Shown here: positions 28,791 through 37,935 of the stretch, one piece after another
How the letters are laid out: every line of letters starts with the position of its first letter
Numbering within the stretch: the first letter of the stretch is position 1
Assembly: GCA_024401355.1 (NCBI GenBank)
Contig: JAKSLF010000005.1
Span: 48,435 to 112,434, forward strand
DNA length: 64,000 bases
Direction: 5' to 3'
Origin: Bacteroidales bacterium
GTDB taxonomy: Bacteria; Bacteroidota; Bacteroidia; Bacteroidales; Marinilabiliaceae
Translations under genes and position numbers: made by a program
Notes under the pieces: generated by a model
What the model saw: only the letters and a program-made list of their open reading frames with translations
What the model was told of the DNA's origin: nothing
The model's database searches: none

Positions 28791-28829
28791 CAAAGGTAAG
28801 CAGAAATGCTCAAATTTTTACTATCTTTG
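28791..28829. promoter_or_regulatory. Divergent promoters for the deacetylase gene and ribF
   Basis: CAAAGGTA at 28791-28798 is TACCTTTG on the minus strand, and TATCTTTG at 28822-28829 lies on the plus strand. The two -7 boxes are 23 bp apart, so the two promoters must overlap and probably compete for polymerase. Confidence 0.55.
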
Positions 28830-28853
28830 CACCTCAGAAACACGAATAAACTA

Positions 28854-29777
28854 TTGGAAATACACAAAGGAATAGAAGGTCTGAGCCTTGAGGGGTGTGT
28901 TGTCACCGTCGGCATGTTCGATGGAGTGCACAAAGGGCATCAGCAATTGTTGGGCGAACTGGTGTCGCTAGCCCGTAAAAAAGGCTTGCCATCAGTAGTT
29001 GTGACATTGTGGCCTCATCCGAAAGTTGTGTTGAGCAATGGTGGTGATGTCAGGTTGTTGTCGACCTTGAGTGAGAAGTCGGAGCAGATAGAGCAATTGG
29101 GTATTGATCATCTGGTGATACTTGACTTCACGCAGAGGCTTGCTTCATTGAGTCCGGCCCGTTTTGTCAGAGACATTCTGATAGGCAGGTTGAATGCCAG
29201 ACATTTTCACATAGGTTTTAATCATCATTTTGGTGCAGGAAAGAGTACACCGGAAGAGGAGATGAAGATATGTGAGAATGAAGGTTTACCATGTACAATG
29301 GGAACTCAGTATGTAGATGAGACGAATGGTGCGTGTAGCAGTTCGGTAATCAGAGGCATGCTAATGGCAGGTGATATGGAGAAGGTGTCGTTGATGCTAG
29401 GTCGTCGTTATTCGGTTTCGGGAACGGTAGTTCATGGCGATGGCATTGGTCACAAGATAGGTTTTCCTACGGCCAACCTGAATTTGGACGAGTCGTCGAA
29501 GATGTTGCCGGGTGATGGGGTATATGCGGCGATGGCGAACTTTGATGGGATGTGGCGTCCGGCGGTGGTAGACATAGGTATGAGGCCAACCGTCAAGGGT
29601 AGTGAACACAGGGTCGAAGCGCATCTAATAAATTTTTCTTCAAAAATATACGGAAGAAATATGACTATTTCTTTTTTTTCACGTATAAGAGAAGAAAAGA
29701 GGTTTGCAATGCTTGAAGATTTAGAAAATCAGATAGTTAATGACGTTGAGGTGGCGAAGAGTCTTCTTGTCATATAA
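28854..29777 (+). CDS. ribF: Bifunctional riboflavin kinase / FAD synthetase
   Basis: RibF phosphorylates riboflavin to FMN and adenylates FMN to FAD. The N-terminal nucleotidyltransferase has GMFDGVHKGHQQL and the later SSSVIRGML; the C-terminal kinase domain has GIGHKIGFPTANL and GDGVYAAM. I place the start at TTG 28854 (307 aa, MEIHKGIEG...), because the ATG at 28806 lies upstream of a TATCTTTG promoter box and adds 16 residues unlike the family. The start remains a judgement. The gene directly precedes the promoter of the chemosensory operon. Confidence 0.9.
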   Translation: MEIHKGIEGLSLEGCVVTVGMFDGVHKGHQQLLGELVSLARKKGLPSVVVTLWPHPKVVLSNGGDVRLLSTLSEKSEQIEQLGIDHLVILDFTQRLASLSPARFVRDILIGRLNARHFHIGFNHHFGAGKSTPEEEMKICENEGLPCTMGTQYVDETNGACSSSVIRGMLMAGDMEKVSLMLGRRYSVSGTVVHGDGIGHKIGFPTANLNLDESSKMLPGDGVYAAMANFDGMWRPAVVDIGMRPTVKGSEHRVEAHLINFSSKIYGRNMTISFFSRIREEKRFAMLEDLENQIVNDVEVAKSLLVI

Positions 29778-29806
29778 TTATTTTGATTAAAAAAAGTGAA
29801 AAAATT

Positions 29807-29838
29807 TTTGGGGATTGCGTATTTATTGAATATTTTTG
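29807..29838 (+). promoter_or_regulatory. Promoter of the 22-gene chemosensory operon, perfect consensus
   Basis: TTTG at 29807-29810, a 20-nt spacer and TATTTTTG at 29831-29838 match the Bacteroidetes promoter exactly. The leader to the first ATG (29938) is about 90 nt and contains a small GCGCC/GGCG hairpin near 29857-29868. I found no second consensus promoter inside the operon. Confidence 0.75.
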
Positions 29839-29937
29839 GAGTTAATTAGCAGAAGGAGCGCCTTGGCGACAGCGAAGAGTGACTGATGCTAAGTGAAAAA
29901 ACATAGTATTATAAACGAAAAAACGAAATTGCAGCAT

Positions 29938-30447
29938 ATGAAAAGATTGTTATTAATGATAGCACTATTGTGCTTGCCAATGTTGGTGGGAGCACAGGTA
30001 ACAAAGGCCAAGGCTATGCTTACTTTGAACTTCATCCGTTATATTGGTTGGACAGATGAGGCACGTCAGGGTGATTTTGTTATAGGGGTTATAAAGGACA
30101 AGGATTTGGCGTCTCAGCTTCGTCAGCAGTCGGAAGGCAAGAAGTTTGGATTCCAGGATGTAGTAGTCAAGGAATACAAGAATGCTGAGGAGTTGGAGGA
30201 CTGTCAGGTTGTATATTGCTCAAGTTCGGTAAGTTTCAGCCGTGCATCGGGAACGATAATGGGCAAGGTTGGCAAGGGAACACTTTTGATAACAGAGCAA
30301 GAGGGTGCGACTAACAGTGGATCGATGATAAACTTTGTTGTCAGAGACGAGAAGCTTAAATTTGAGTTGTGCAAGAAGAATGCGTCATACGCAGGAATAC
30401 AGTTCAGTTCGAAGCTTGAACAGATGACAGCAGCGATCAATTTGTAA
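29938..30447 (+). CDS. YfiR-like (DUF4154) periplasmic protein
   Basis: The 169-aa protein has a signal peptide (MKRLLLMIALLCLPMLVGA/Q) and matches the YfiR family throughout: KAMLTLNFIRYIGW, FVIGVIKDKDL, VVYCSSS, then GSMINFVVRDEKLKFELC and ISSKL-like QFSSKL at the end. In Pseudomonas YfiR is a periplasmic inhibitor of the diguanylate cyclase YfiN. No YfiN-type protein is present here; instead the next gene, 21 nt on, is a chemoreceptor with a periplasmic domain, so I infer that it may modulate that receptor. ATG 29938 was chosen over GTG 29893 because it starts the signal peptide. Confidence 0.85.
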   Translation: MKRLLLMIALLCLPMLVGAQVTKAKAMLTLNFIRYIGWTDEARQGDFVIGVIKDKDLASQLRQQSEGKKFGFQDVVVKEYKNAEELEDCQVVYCSSSVSFSRASGTIMGKVGKGTLLITEQEGATNSGSMINFVVRDEKLKFELCKKNASYAGIQFSSKLEQMTAAINL

Positions 30448-30468
30448 TTAAGAGAAAAAACAAACAAT

Positions 30469-32241
30469 ATGGGAAACGTAAGCGACATCAAGAAGTCTGG
30501 CTTTATTCAGAGAATGGCTAGTGGTGACATGTCTATAGCCAGGAAATTGCTGACAGGCTTTGGAGTGATATGTGGTTTTATCCTGCTGAATGCGATATTG
30601 ACAGTAGGAATTCATATTTTCACCCGCTCGCAGCAGAGCACAGAGTCGGAGCAGTATATTCCGGTTAAGCAGGACTTGGACAAGATGCAGTCGTTGTTGA
30701 CTGAATCAAAGCGCTTGATTGTAAACTGGGTATATATCGAGCATCAGCCAGATTCACCTGATAAGGTGAGGTTGCGTGAGATAATCGACACTGAATTTTT
30801 TGCAGTGTATAACGAAGTGAAGGCAAAGACATCTTCATGGGATACTACTTTTGTCAGCACACTTGCAACAGTGGAGACGAATGTTCAGAACCTGTTTGGT
30901 CTTGAGAAGGTAGTCATGGAGAACCTTCCAACATTCGAGAGCTACGATGACGTGATGGCTTACATGGAGTCTGAGATGCTTGTACAGAGTGACGGTGATA
31001 TTGCCGTGGCAGAGGCAGAACTTACTCAGGAGATGAAGACGCTGATAGACAATTGTGACTTGAAGTGTAGCGACATTGCTTCGAGCATCAGCAACTGGTC
31101 AACAGTTCAGCTTGTCTTTGTGATAATATTCAGTTTGATAGTGATGTCGATGTCGGTCTTCGTTGGATATGTGTTATACAAGTCAATAGTAGTACCATTG
31201 AAACGTGGTGTAGCATTTGCTCAGGCTATTGGTGATGGTGACCTTACTGCAGAAGTCAATGTAGACAGCAACGATGAAATTGGTCAGTTGGCCAAGGCAT
31301 TGACAGAGATGGTGACCAACCTTCGTAAGATTGTAGTAAGTATCGAGCACAATGCGAATGCGCTTGTAGATTCAGGTGATGGTGTGAAGAGCAGTTCACT
31401 TAAATTGAACAAGGGAGCATCTGAGCAGGCTGCAAGTGCCGAGGAGGTATCGACAGCGATTGAGGAGATGGTTGCCAATATCGACCAGAACACGGAGAAT
31501 GCCCTTGCAACAGAGAAGATAACAGCATCAACAGTAGAGAATGTAACGAAGTCGAGCCAGTTCTCGGCAGAGGCTGCAGAGGCAATGAGCCAGATATCAC
31601 AGAAGATAACAATCATCAGCGACATTGCGTTCCAGACAAACATTCTTGCATTGAATGCTGCAGTAGAAGCGGTAAGAGCAGGCGAGCATGGTCGTGGATT
31701 TGCTGTTGTAGCAGCAGAGGTCAGAAAGTTGGCAGAGCGAAGCAAGCAGGCTGCAAACGAGATAGTAAGTCTTGTCGGTCAGGGTATGAAAGTGTCGCAG
31801 CTTGCAGGTGACAAGGCCAAGGCGCTTGTTCCAGAGATGGAGAAGACAACCGTCTTGATAAAAGAGATATCTGCTGCATCGGTAGAGCAGAAGACAGGAG
31901 CAGAGCAGATCAACATGGCAATGCAGAACTTGAATGTCATCACTCAGGAGAATGCTTCGGCAGCCGACGAGTTGACAAACAGTTCAGTACAGTTGAGCGA
32001 ACTTGCAACAAACTTGAAGGCGGCAGTAAGCTTCTTCAAGCTCGATGCGGCTGCAGTAGAAGCAGCAAAGACAAGCCAGAGCAGTCAGCAGCCTAAGGCA
32101 GCAGCGAAGGTGGAAGAAGTCGAGACAGATGAAAATATTGTAGAAGAAGAGTCGCAGGTTACTCACCGCAAGGGAGCGACAATAAACCTTGGCAGCATGA
32201 GTACCAAGGAATATGACATCGACAACTACGAGAAGTTCTAA
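30469..32241 (+). CDS. Methyl-accepting chemotaxis protein of the operon
   Basis: The 590-aa receptor has TM1 (about 27-50), an all-helical periplasmic domain of about 160 residues, TM2 (about 215-240), HAMP (about 241-293) and the cytoplasmic coiled-coil signalling domain. The tip reads [18 protein letters not shown]; the Val replaces an almost invariant Ala. A 50-residue acidic tail follows the coiled coil. It would control CheA through CheW, with methylation by CheR, CheB and CheD of the same operon. It is the only receptor in the operon and follows the YfiR-like gene, so sensing through that protein is a reasonable inference. Confidence 0.93.
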   Translation: MGNVSDIKKSGFIQRMASGDMSIARKLLTGFGVICGFILLNAILTVGIHIFTRSQQSTESEQYIPVKQDLDKMQSLLTESKRLIVNWVYIEHQPDSPDKVRLREIIDTEFFAVYNEVKAKTSSWDTTFVSTLATVETNVQNLFGLEKVVMENLPTFESYDDVMAYMESEMLVQSDGDIAVAEAELTQEMKTLIDNCDLKCSDIASSISNWSTVQLVFVIIFSLIVMSMSVFVGYVLYKSIVVPLKRGVAFAQAIGDGDLTAEVNVDSNDEIGQLAKALTEMVTNLRKIVVSIEHNANALVDSGDGVKSSSLKLNKGASEQAASAEEVSTAIEEMVANIDQNTENALATEKITASTVENVTKSSQFSAEAAEAMSQISQKITIISDIAFQTNILALNAAVEAVRAGEHGRGFAVVAAEVRKLAERSKQAANEIVSLVGQGMKVSQLAGDKAKALVPEMEKTTVLIKEISAASVEQKTGAEQINMAMQNLNVITQENASAADELTNSSVQLSELATNLKAAVSFFKLDAAAVEAAKTSQSSQQPKAAAKVEEVETDENIVEEESQVTHRKGATINLGSMSTKEYDIDNYEKF

Positions 32242-32258
32242 AAAAGGAGACTTAGACG

Positions 32259-32570
32259 ATGAGCAACCCATATTCGATAGTGGCAGCAGACAAGCAGGGC
32301 ACGATGGAAGTCAAGTTCAGTGGCAACCTTATAATCAATCATATAGAGAAGATATATGAGGAGATGCAAGAACTAATTACTCCGGAGCAGCCAGTGAGCT
32401 TCATTATAGATAATCCTGAGAACCTTGATATCACATTCATCCAGATGGTGATAGCGGTAAAGAGGATGTGGAAGGAGAAGGGTAGTGAGTTTCATGTCAA
32501 GTCGGAGCTCAAAGACGACTTAAAGCAGTTGATGGCGAAGGCAGGTCTAGAGCGAGAATTAAACTATTAA
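32259..32570 (+). CDS. STAS-like domain protein
   Basis: The 103-aa protein has the size and alternating strand/helix pattern of a STAS (anti-sigma-antagonist-like) domain: a beta start (GTMEVKFSGNLIINHI), a central strand and helix at FIIDNPENLDITFIQMVIAV, and a last strand before DDLKQLMAKAG. In SpoIIAA-like proteins the phosphoserine lies at the start of that helix; here the spot is Asp-Ile-Thr, so Thr is the only candidate site. It could be a phosphoswitch partner of the SpoIIE-type phosphatase and SiaB-like kinase later in the operon, or a receptor-coupled adaptor. Assignment is by pattern, not strong motif. Confidence 0.6.
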   Translation: MSNPYSIVAADKQGTMEVKFSGNLIINHIEKIYEEMQELITPEQPVSFIIDNPENLDITFIQMVIAVKRMWKEKGSEFHVKSELKDDLKQLMAKAGLERELNY

Positions 32571-32625
32571 AAGATCAGGCGCAAGCTCGCCGTAGAAATA
32601 AGTATAAAATAAAAGTAAAAGAAAT

Positions 32626-32991
32626 ATGGCAAAGACAGTTCTTATTGTAGACGATTCGGAGAGTATCCGTGAGGTCGTAAACTTCACCCTTCAGAATGAG
32701 GGCTATGAGGTGTTGGTAGGTGTTGATGGCGAAGACGCCCTCAAGTTCCTTGACGGCCGTACAATCGACATTGTCATAACGGACCTCCACATGCCAAACC
32801 TTGATGGCCTTGGCCTCATCCGTAAGATTCGTGAGATGGATGCGTACAAGCATATTCCAATTCTCTTCTTGACAACAGAGTCACAGACAGAGAAGAAGAT
32901 GGAGGCGAAGGAAGCAGGTGCAACAGGATGGATTATCAAGCCATTCGTGCCAGCAAAGCTTCTTAGTGCAATCGCAAAGGTCGTACGATAA
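32626..32991 (+). CDS. cheY: CheY-like single-domain response regulator
   Basis: The 121-aa protein is a bare receiver domain with acidic pair Asp9/Asp10, phosphoacceptor Asp53 (VITDLHMP), a conserved Thr near residue 83 (LFLTTES) and the Lys in IKPF near 105. It should be phosphorylated by CheA of this operon. With no flagellar motor genes here its target is unknown. It lies 55 nt behind the STAS gene and 52 nt before cheA. Confidence 0.95.
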   Translation: MAKTVLIVDDSESIREVVNFTLQNEGYEVLVGVDGEDALKFLDGRTIDIVITDLHMPNLDGLGLIRKIREMDAYKHIPILFLTTESQTEKKMEAKEAGATGWIIKPFVPAKLLSAIAKVVR

Positions 32992-33043
32992 ATATTCGAT
33001 TATTTCGAGAATAGAGTAAACAGAGTTACAAGTTAAACACGCT

Positions 33044-35188
33044 ATGGATCAGTTCCAACAGAAATTCGTTGAGGAAGCGCTTGACAATGTCGAGAAGCTT
33101 GAAGAGAATCTCTTCGAGCTGGAGAGCAATATGGAGAATTATGACCCTGAGCTTATCCAGAGCATCTTCCGCAGCATGCACACTATTAAAGGTAGTGGTA
33201 TGATGTTTGGATTTGATGATTTGAGCAGGTTTACTCATAACTTTGAAACGATTTATGATCTTGTCAGAAATGACAAGTTAAAAGTGACGAAAGATATAGT
33301 TGATCTTTCGTTTGAGTCACTCGACTATATCAGGAAGCTGCTTGACATTGGTGAGGGTAAACTTACTGATCCCGATGATATTGCGCAGCTTAATGATTTT
33401 ATCGGCCGTATTACGAAGCACTTTCCTGAGGGCACAACGCTGACAAAGGGAAGAGCTGAACGTGAAGCGGAGGAAAAGGCCAAGAAGGAGGCAGAAGCAG
33501 CCAAGGCTGGTCCGAAGAACTACCTTGTGACAATCGAACCTATGGAGTCGTTGTTGGAGAATGGTACAAATCCTCTGTATACGGTAGATGACCTTACAGG
33601 TCTAGGCGAGTGGAAGACAGTGGCATTCACGGACAAAGTTGAGTCATTCAACCAGTTCAAGCCACTAGCGATGCGAATCAACTGGCAGGTATTGCTTCAT
33701 ACTGAGCAAGATGCTGTCAACGACATTCAGGACAACTTCATATTTATCGAAGATGAATGTAAAGTTGATATAGCAGAACTTCCATCAGGAGACTATATTG
33801 TTGCTGGTGGTGAAGTCTTGGAAGCATTGCTAAAAACGGCTGCGGAAAGTGGCAAGTATTTGACTCCGGCAGATTTTGAGCAGTTCAAGCAGGCGGCACC
33901 AGAGCAGGAACCTGCAAAAGAAGAGGCTAAGGCCGAGCAACCTGTTCAGGCTGCAGCTCAGAAGAGTGAAAAGAAAGAGGCTGGTCCGAAGAAGGAAGAA
34001 GCCAAGATAGCCACAATGCGTGTAGCATCGTCAAAGATTGACGAGCTTGTCAATGCTGTTAGTGAGATGGTGACAATGCAGGCTCAGCTCAACCTTATGG
34101 CTGAGAAGCAGGGAATACCGGCGTTGTCGGCCATAGCAGAGCAAATGGAGAAGACTACACGAGCATTGCGTGAGAATGCCTTTTCGCTGAGTTTGATACC
34201 TCTTGGCGGTGAACTTGTAAGATTCCAGAGGCTAGTCAGAGACTTGTCGAACAACCTTCATAAGCAGCTTGAGTTTATAGTAGAAGGTGGTGAGATAGAA
34301 CTTGACAAGAACATCATAGAGCATTTGACTGACCCTCTGATGCATATGATTCGTAACTCGGGTGACCATGGCATTGAATTGCCAGAAGAGCGAATAGCGA
34401 AAGGCAAGGACCCGAAGGGTACGATTAGGCTTAAGGCTTTCTATTCAGGCTCGTCTGTAATAATTCAGCTTTCGGATGATGGTAAGGGAATGGACCCTGA
34501 CAAGATATTCAAGAAAGCTGTTGAAAAGGGTTTGGTAGATCCAAATGCAAAACTTGCCAAGAAAGAGATATTAAACCTCATATTTGCTAGTGGTTTCTCG
34601 ACAGCAGAGAAAGTCAGCGACGTGTCGGGCCGAGGTGTCGGCATGGACGTTGTAAAGAGCAAGATAGCCGAGATTAGAGGTGAAGTCTCAATAGACTCGG
34701 AGATAGATAAGGGAACAACGTTCACGCTTGATTTGCCTTTGACATTGTCGATAATCGACGGTTTGTTGACAAAGGTGAATGGTGAGCAGTTTATATTCCC
34801 GTTGTCGAATATAGAAAGGATACTGTCACCAAAAGAAGTACAGTTTAACCATAGTGGTGTGGGTAATGTATTTACTTATGGAGGTGAGCAGATAGGATAT
34901 ATAGAACTGAACTCGATGTTCTATTCGATGGACACATTGATGGACACGAGCAAGATAATAATGGTACGCTCGGGTGAAAAGCACTTTGGCATAGTAGTAG
35001 ACCAGATAATAGGTGAGTATCAGATAGTGGTCAAGCCTCTTGGACGATTCATGAGGAAAGTAGACATGATATCTGGTGCATCAGTGATGGGTGATGGTTC
35101 GTTGTCGCTTGTCGTAGATACTACAAGAATGGTAAACTACTACATACAGCAGCGCTATCGTAAAGATGTAAAGGAGAAGGAGGCATAG
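33044..35188 (+). CDS. cheA: Chemotaxis histidine kinase CheA
   Basis: The 714-aa kinase has the standard layout: Hpt domain with His46 (MHTIKGSG), a P2-like domain (about 155-285), a Lys/Glu/Ala-rich linker, dimerisation helices (about 330-390), ATPase domain (N box MIRNSGDHGIELPEER, G1 DDGKGMD, G2 GRGVGMDVVKSK) and a C-terminal CheW-like domain. The catalytic motifs are intact. It would autophosphorylate at His46 under receptor control and pass phosphate to CheY and CheB. cheW follows after 2 nt. Confidence 0.96.
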   Translation: MDQFQQKFVEEALDNVEKLEENLFELESNMENYDPELIQSIFRSMHTIKGSGMMFGFDDLSRFTHNFETIYDLVRNDKLKVTKDIVDLSFESLDYIRKLLDIGEGKLTDPDDIAQLNDFIGRITKHFPEGTTLTKGRAEREAEEKAKKEAEAAKAGPKNYLVTIEPMESLLENGTNPLYTVDDLTGLGEWKTVAFTDKVESFNQFKPLAMRINWQVLLHTEQDAVNDIQDNFIFIEDECKVDIAELPSGDYIVAGGEVLEALLKTAAESGKYLTPADFEQFKQAAPEQEPAKEEAKAEQPVQAAAQKSEKKEAGPKKEEAKIATMRVASSKIDELVNAVSEMVTMQAQLNLMAEKQGIPALSAIAEQMEKTTRALRENAFSLSLIPLGGELVRFQRLVRDLSNNLHKQLEFIVEGGEIELDKNIIEHLTDPLMHMIRNSGDHGIELPEERIAKGKDPKGTIRLKAFYSGSSVIIQLSDDGKGMDPDKIFKKAVEKGLVDPNAKLAKKEILNLIFASGFSTAEKVSDVSGRGVGMDVVKSKIAEIRGEVSIDSEIDKGTTFTLDLPLTLSIIDGLLTKVNGEQFIFPLSNIERILSPKEVQFNHSGVGNVFTYGGEQIGYIELNSMFYSMDTLMDTSKIIMVRSGEKHFGIVVDQIIGEYQIVVKPLGRFMRKVDMISGASVMGDGSLSLVVDTTRMVNYYIQQRYRKDVKEKEA

Positions 35189-35190
35189 CT

Positions 35191-35652
35191 ATGGAAGTAG
35201 AAGAAGGAGTATCATTATCGTCGGTTACATCGTTCAAGGTGGGCGGTGAATACTTTGGTTTTGAGACAGTCAGAATACGTCATATATTGGAGATGTCAGA
35301 GCCTACGAAAGTACCTTTGGCAAAAGAATATGTCATGGGAATCATAAACAATCATGGAAACATGATTCCGGTGATTGACTTTAGGGCAATGCTTGGTCTG
35401 CCATCGGATGATGACCTGCCAGAGACTTCGATAGTGGTTGTTTCGGTAGACGGAACAGCAGAAAGTTATCTTGGTTTCAAGGTTGACGAAGTAGATGAAG
35501 TGTTTGACTATACTGAATCGCAGTACCAGGCAGATGTAGTAGTGGAAGTAAACCGTCTTGTGCAGAGGTCGTTGCAAGCGACATTGCATGTTGGCGACAA
35601 ATTCATATATATGATCAACCTTGATGAGTTGGCAAAAACAGTGGAGGAGTAA
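35191..35652 (+). CDS. cheW: CheW coupling protein 1
   Basis: The 153-aa protein is a single CheW domain (FKVGGEYFGFETVRIRHILE, then YVMGIINNHGNMIPVIDFRAMLGLP), which links receptor tips to CheA. It sits 2 nt behind cheA and 2 nt before a second cheW. The two copies are clearly divergent from each other, so they may serve different receptors, for example the one in this operon and the orphan at 8285. Confidence 0.94.
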   Translation: MEVEEGVSLSSVTSFKVGGEYFGFETVRIRHILEMSEPTKVPLAKEYVMGIINNHGNMIPVIDFRAMLGLPSDDDLPETSIVVVSVDGTAESYLGFKVDEVDEVFDYTESQYQADVVVEVNRLVQRSLQATLHVGDKFIYMINLDELAKTVEE

Positions 35653-35654
35653 TA

Positions 35655-36122
35655 ATGGATGAGATAAAGAACACATACCTTACGTTCACTGTAGGATCTA
35701 GCAATTTCGGAATACATGTAGAGCATGTAGTCGAGATAATAGAGTATGAGGAGCCAAAAACGCAGTCTTCTCAGTTGCCATTCATGAAGGGGTTGATAGA
35801 CCATCGAGGTGGCATAGTGCCATTGATAGATGCAGGTTTGAAATTTGGCATGGAGCCAGTAGACATAAACGATCAGGCATGTTGCATAGTGATGTCAGTC
35901 AAGGGTGCCGACCAGGTATTTGACATTGCGCTGGCAGTGGATGATGTGACAGAAGTGGTTGAAGTGGATGATGACAAGAAACAGTATATCGAAACGAACT
36001 ACAAGCCGGGTTATGTACAGTTTGCTGCGAAAGTTGATGATAACTATATAATGTTCATTGATGTAAACAAAGTGTTTAACGACACGGAAGTAATATCGTT
36101 GATGAAGATAATGGGGAAATAG
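35655..36122 (+). CDS. cheW: CheW coupling protein 2
   Basis: A second CheW domain protein of 155 aa (FTVGSSNFGIHVEHVVEIIE, MKGLIDHRGGIVPLIDAGLKFG). It carries a slightly longer acidic middle (VVEVDDDKKQ). Tight spacing to both neighbours shows cotranscription. Confidence 0.93.
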   Translation: MDEIKNTYLTFTVGSSNFGIHVEHVVEIIEYEEPKTQSSQLPFMKGLIDHRGGIVPLIDAGLKFGMEPVDINDQACCIVMSVKGADQVFDIALAVDDVTEVVEVDDDKKQYIETNYKPGYVQFAAKVDDNYIMFIDVNKVFNDTEVISLMKIMGK

Positions 36123-36140
36123 TCATTAAGCGGGTGAGAT

Positions 36141-37001
36141 ATGGCAGAGACAGAGAGAAGTTCGGATTTGGAATGCTTCAAGGCAGAGTTGTCTCAGAGC
36201 GACTTCAAGGCGTTCAGTGACTACATATACTCTGAGTTTGGCATCAAGATGCCGGACATAAAAAGAGTGATGTTGCAGGGGCGACTGTTGAAGAGGGTGA
36301 GGGAATTGAAGATGTCGTCGTATGCTGAATACAAGAACTACTTTTTCAGCGAGGAGGGACAGCGTAATGAGTTGTACAACTTTCTGAGTGTAGTGACGAC
36401 GAACAAGACGGACTTTTTCCGTGAGTCGGTGCATTTTGACTTTCTCTCGCAGGAGGTTTTGCCTGGATTCATGGCTGAAGGAAGGACAAACATAAAGGTG
36501 TGGAGTGCCGCATGCTCGAGTGGCGAGGAACCATACACCATAAGCATAGTGCTCAATGAGTTCAAGGAGCGGAACCCAATGTTCAACTTCTCGATTCTAG
36601 GCACGGACATTTCGAGCAACGTTCTTGATAAAGCTGTAAAGGGGGTATATCCTGAAAAGACGGTTGAAGTGATACCTCTGCATCTCAAGAAAAAGTATTT
36701 CTTGCGAAGCAAGGACCGAGTCAATCCGACAGTCAGAGTGACGCCGCAGTTGCAGCAAAATATTTCTCTGAAATATCTAAACCTTATGGATACGGTTTAC
36801 GATATAACAGATAAATATGACGTAATATTCTGCCGAAACGTGTTGATATATTTTGACAGGGAGACGCAGGAGAAAGTGGTGACAAAATTGTGCAGGCATC
36901 TGGCACCTGGTGGATACCTGATGATTGGTCACTCGGAGTCAATAGCGAATATGGACTTACCGCTAAAAAATATTAAGCCCACAATGTTTAAAAGAATATA
37001 A
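36141..37001 (+). CDS. cheR: Chemoreceptor methyltransferase CheR
   Basis: The 286-aa enzyme methylates receptor glutamates with SAM. The N-terminal helical CheR_N domain covers about 15-85. The SAM motif WSAACSSGEEPYT lies near residue 120, LGTDIS near 155 and the CRNVLIYFD motif near 235. All catalytic signatures are present, in contrast to the two related genes at 41587 and 42402. No beta-subdomain docking partner peptide is found on the receptor tails. Confidence 0.95.
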   Translation: MAETERSSDLECFKAELSQSDFKAFSDYIYSEFGIKMPDIKRVMLQGRLLKRVRELKMSSYAEYKNYFFSEEGQRNELYNFLSVVTTNKTDFFRESVHFDFLSQEVLPGFMAEGRTNIKVWSAACSSGEEPYTISIVLNEFKERNPMFNFSILGTDISSNVLDKAVKGVYPEKTVEVIPLHLKKKYFLRSKDRVNPTVRVTPQLQQNISLKYLNLMDTVYDITDKYDVIFCRNVLIYFDRETQEKVVTKLCRHLAPGGYLMIGHSESIANMDLPLKNIKPTMFKRI

Positions 37002-37014
37002 TACACTAAGAGAT

Positions 37015-37923
37015 ATGAACAACTTATCGGACAAACAACTGCTGAAAGAGCTTAAGGCACGCCTTGATGAGCGTGGAGCCTTGGAAGAGAAGCTGGATGC
37101 ATTGAACAGAGAATACCAGATGGTATGCAAGCGTCTAAAGGATTCTGAAGCTTTGAAGGGTCACTTTATCTCGAATGTAACAAACGAGATAGTAAACCCA
37201 TTTACTTCAATCATAGGCTTGTCTAAGTCGATTTTGACAGTAGAGAAGCAGGATTGGAAGAAAGTTGTGTCAATGGTTGCATTGATTCACAATGAAGCGT
37301 TCAACCTTGACTTCCAGTTGAAGAATATCTTCACTGCAGCCAAGATAGAGGCTGGTGAAATGGCCAATCCAAATATCTCTAAGGTAAATATACGTACGCT
37401 TGTACAGGGTGTGATAGATGGCTTTATCGTAGTAGCTCGAAAGATGAATATCGAAATAGAGCTTGACTACCAGATAGAGTTTGGTCTTGATGGAAAGAAC
37501 TTCTATTACAAGACAGACCCAGAGAAGTTGAAGCAGATATTGAACAACATCTTGAACAATGCTATCAAGTATAGCTATAAGGATTCTAAGGTCATACTCA
37601 AGGTATGGGTTGATGATGACATCTTGAACATATCAATTCAGGACTTTGGAACAGGTATTTCGGAGAAGAATCAGAATATCATCTTCGAGCGTTTCAAGAG
37701 ACTGGAGACAAGTATCAACTCAATTAACCAGGGTCATGGTCTTGGTTTGTCTATTACGAAGGCACTTGTCAATGTATTGAACGGCCAGATAGACGTCAAG
37801 AGCCAGAAGGGTGAAGGAACAATATTCACAGTATCTATTCCAGAATCGGATGCAGTGATAGAGTCAAGTTTTGAGGATCCTTTTGGTGATGACGGTAGTG
37901 ATGACGATGTAGATCTTTTCTAA
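37015..37923 (+). CDS. Histidine-kinase-like protein lacking the phosphoacceptor His
   Basis: The 302-aa soluble protein has an N-terminal coiled coil (about 5-48), a HisKA-like helical hairpin (about 49-115) and a full HATPase domain (N box QILNNILNNAIKYSY, G1 DFGTGIS, G2 GHGLGLS). Where histidine kinases have SHEIRTP this one has TNEIVNP: Asn57 (codon AAC at 37183-37185) takes the place of the phosphorylated His. The ATPase motifs are intact, so it may be an ATP-binding regulator, a phosphatase, or a kinase for another protein such as the STAS or SiaC-like phosphoproteins. No sensor or receiver domain is attached. The C-terminus is very acidic. Confidence 0.88.
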   Translation: MNNLSDKQLLKELKARLDERGALEEKLDALNREYQMVCKRLKDSEALKGHFISNVTNEIVNPFTSIIGLSKSILTVEKQDWKKVVSMVALIHNEAFNLDFQLKNIFTAAKIEAGEMANPNISKVNIRTLVQGVIDGFIVVARKMNIEIELDYQIEFGLDGKNFYYKTDPEKLKQILNNILNNAIKYSYKDSKVILKVWVDDDILNISIQDFGTGISEKNQNIIFERFKRLETSINSINQGHGLGLSITKALVNVLNGQIDVKSQKGEGTIFTVSIPESDAVIESSFEDPFGDDGSDDDVDLF

Positions 37924-37935
37924 GAGGAGAGACGA

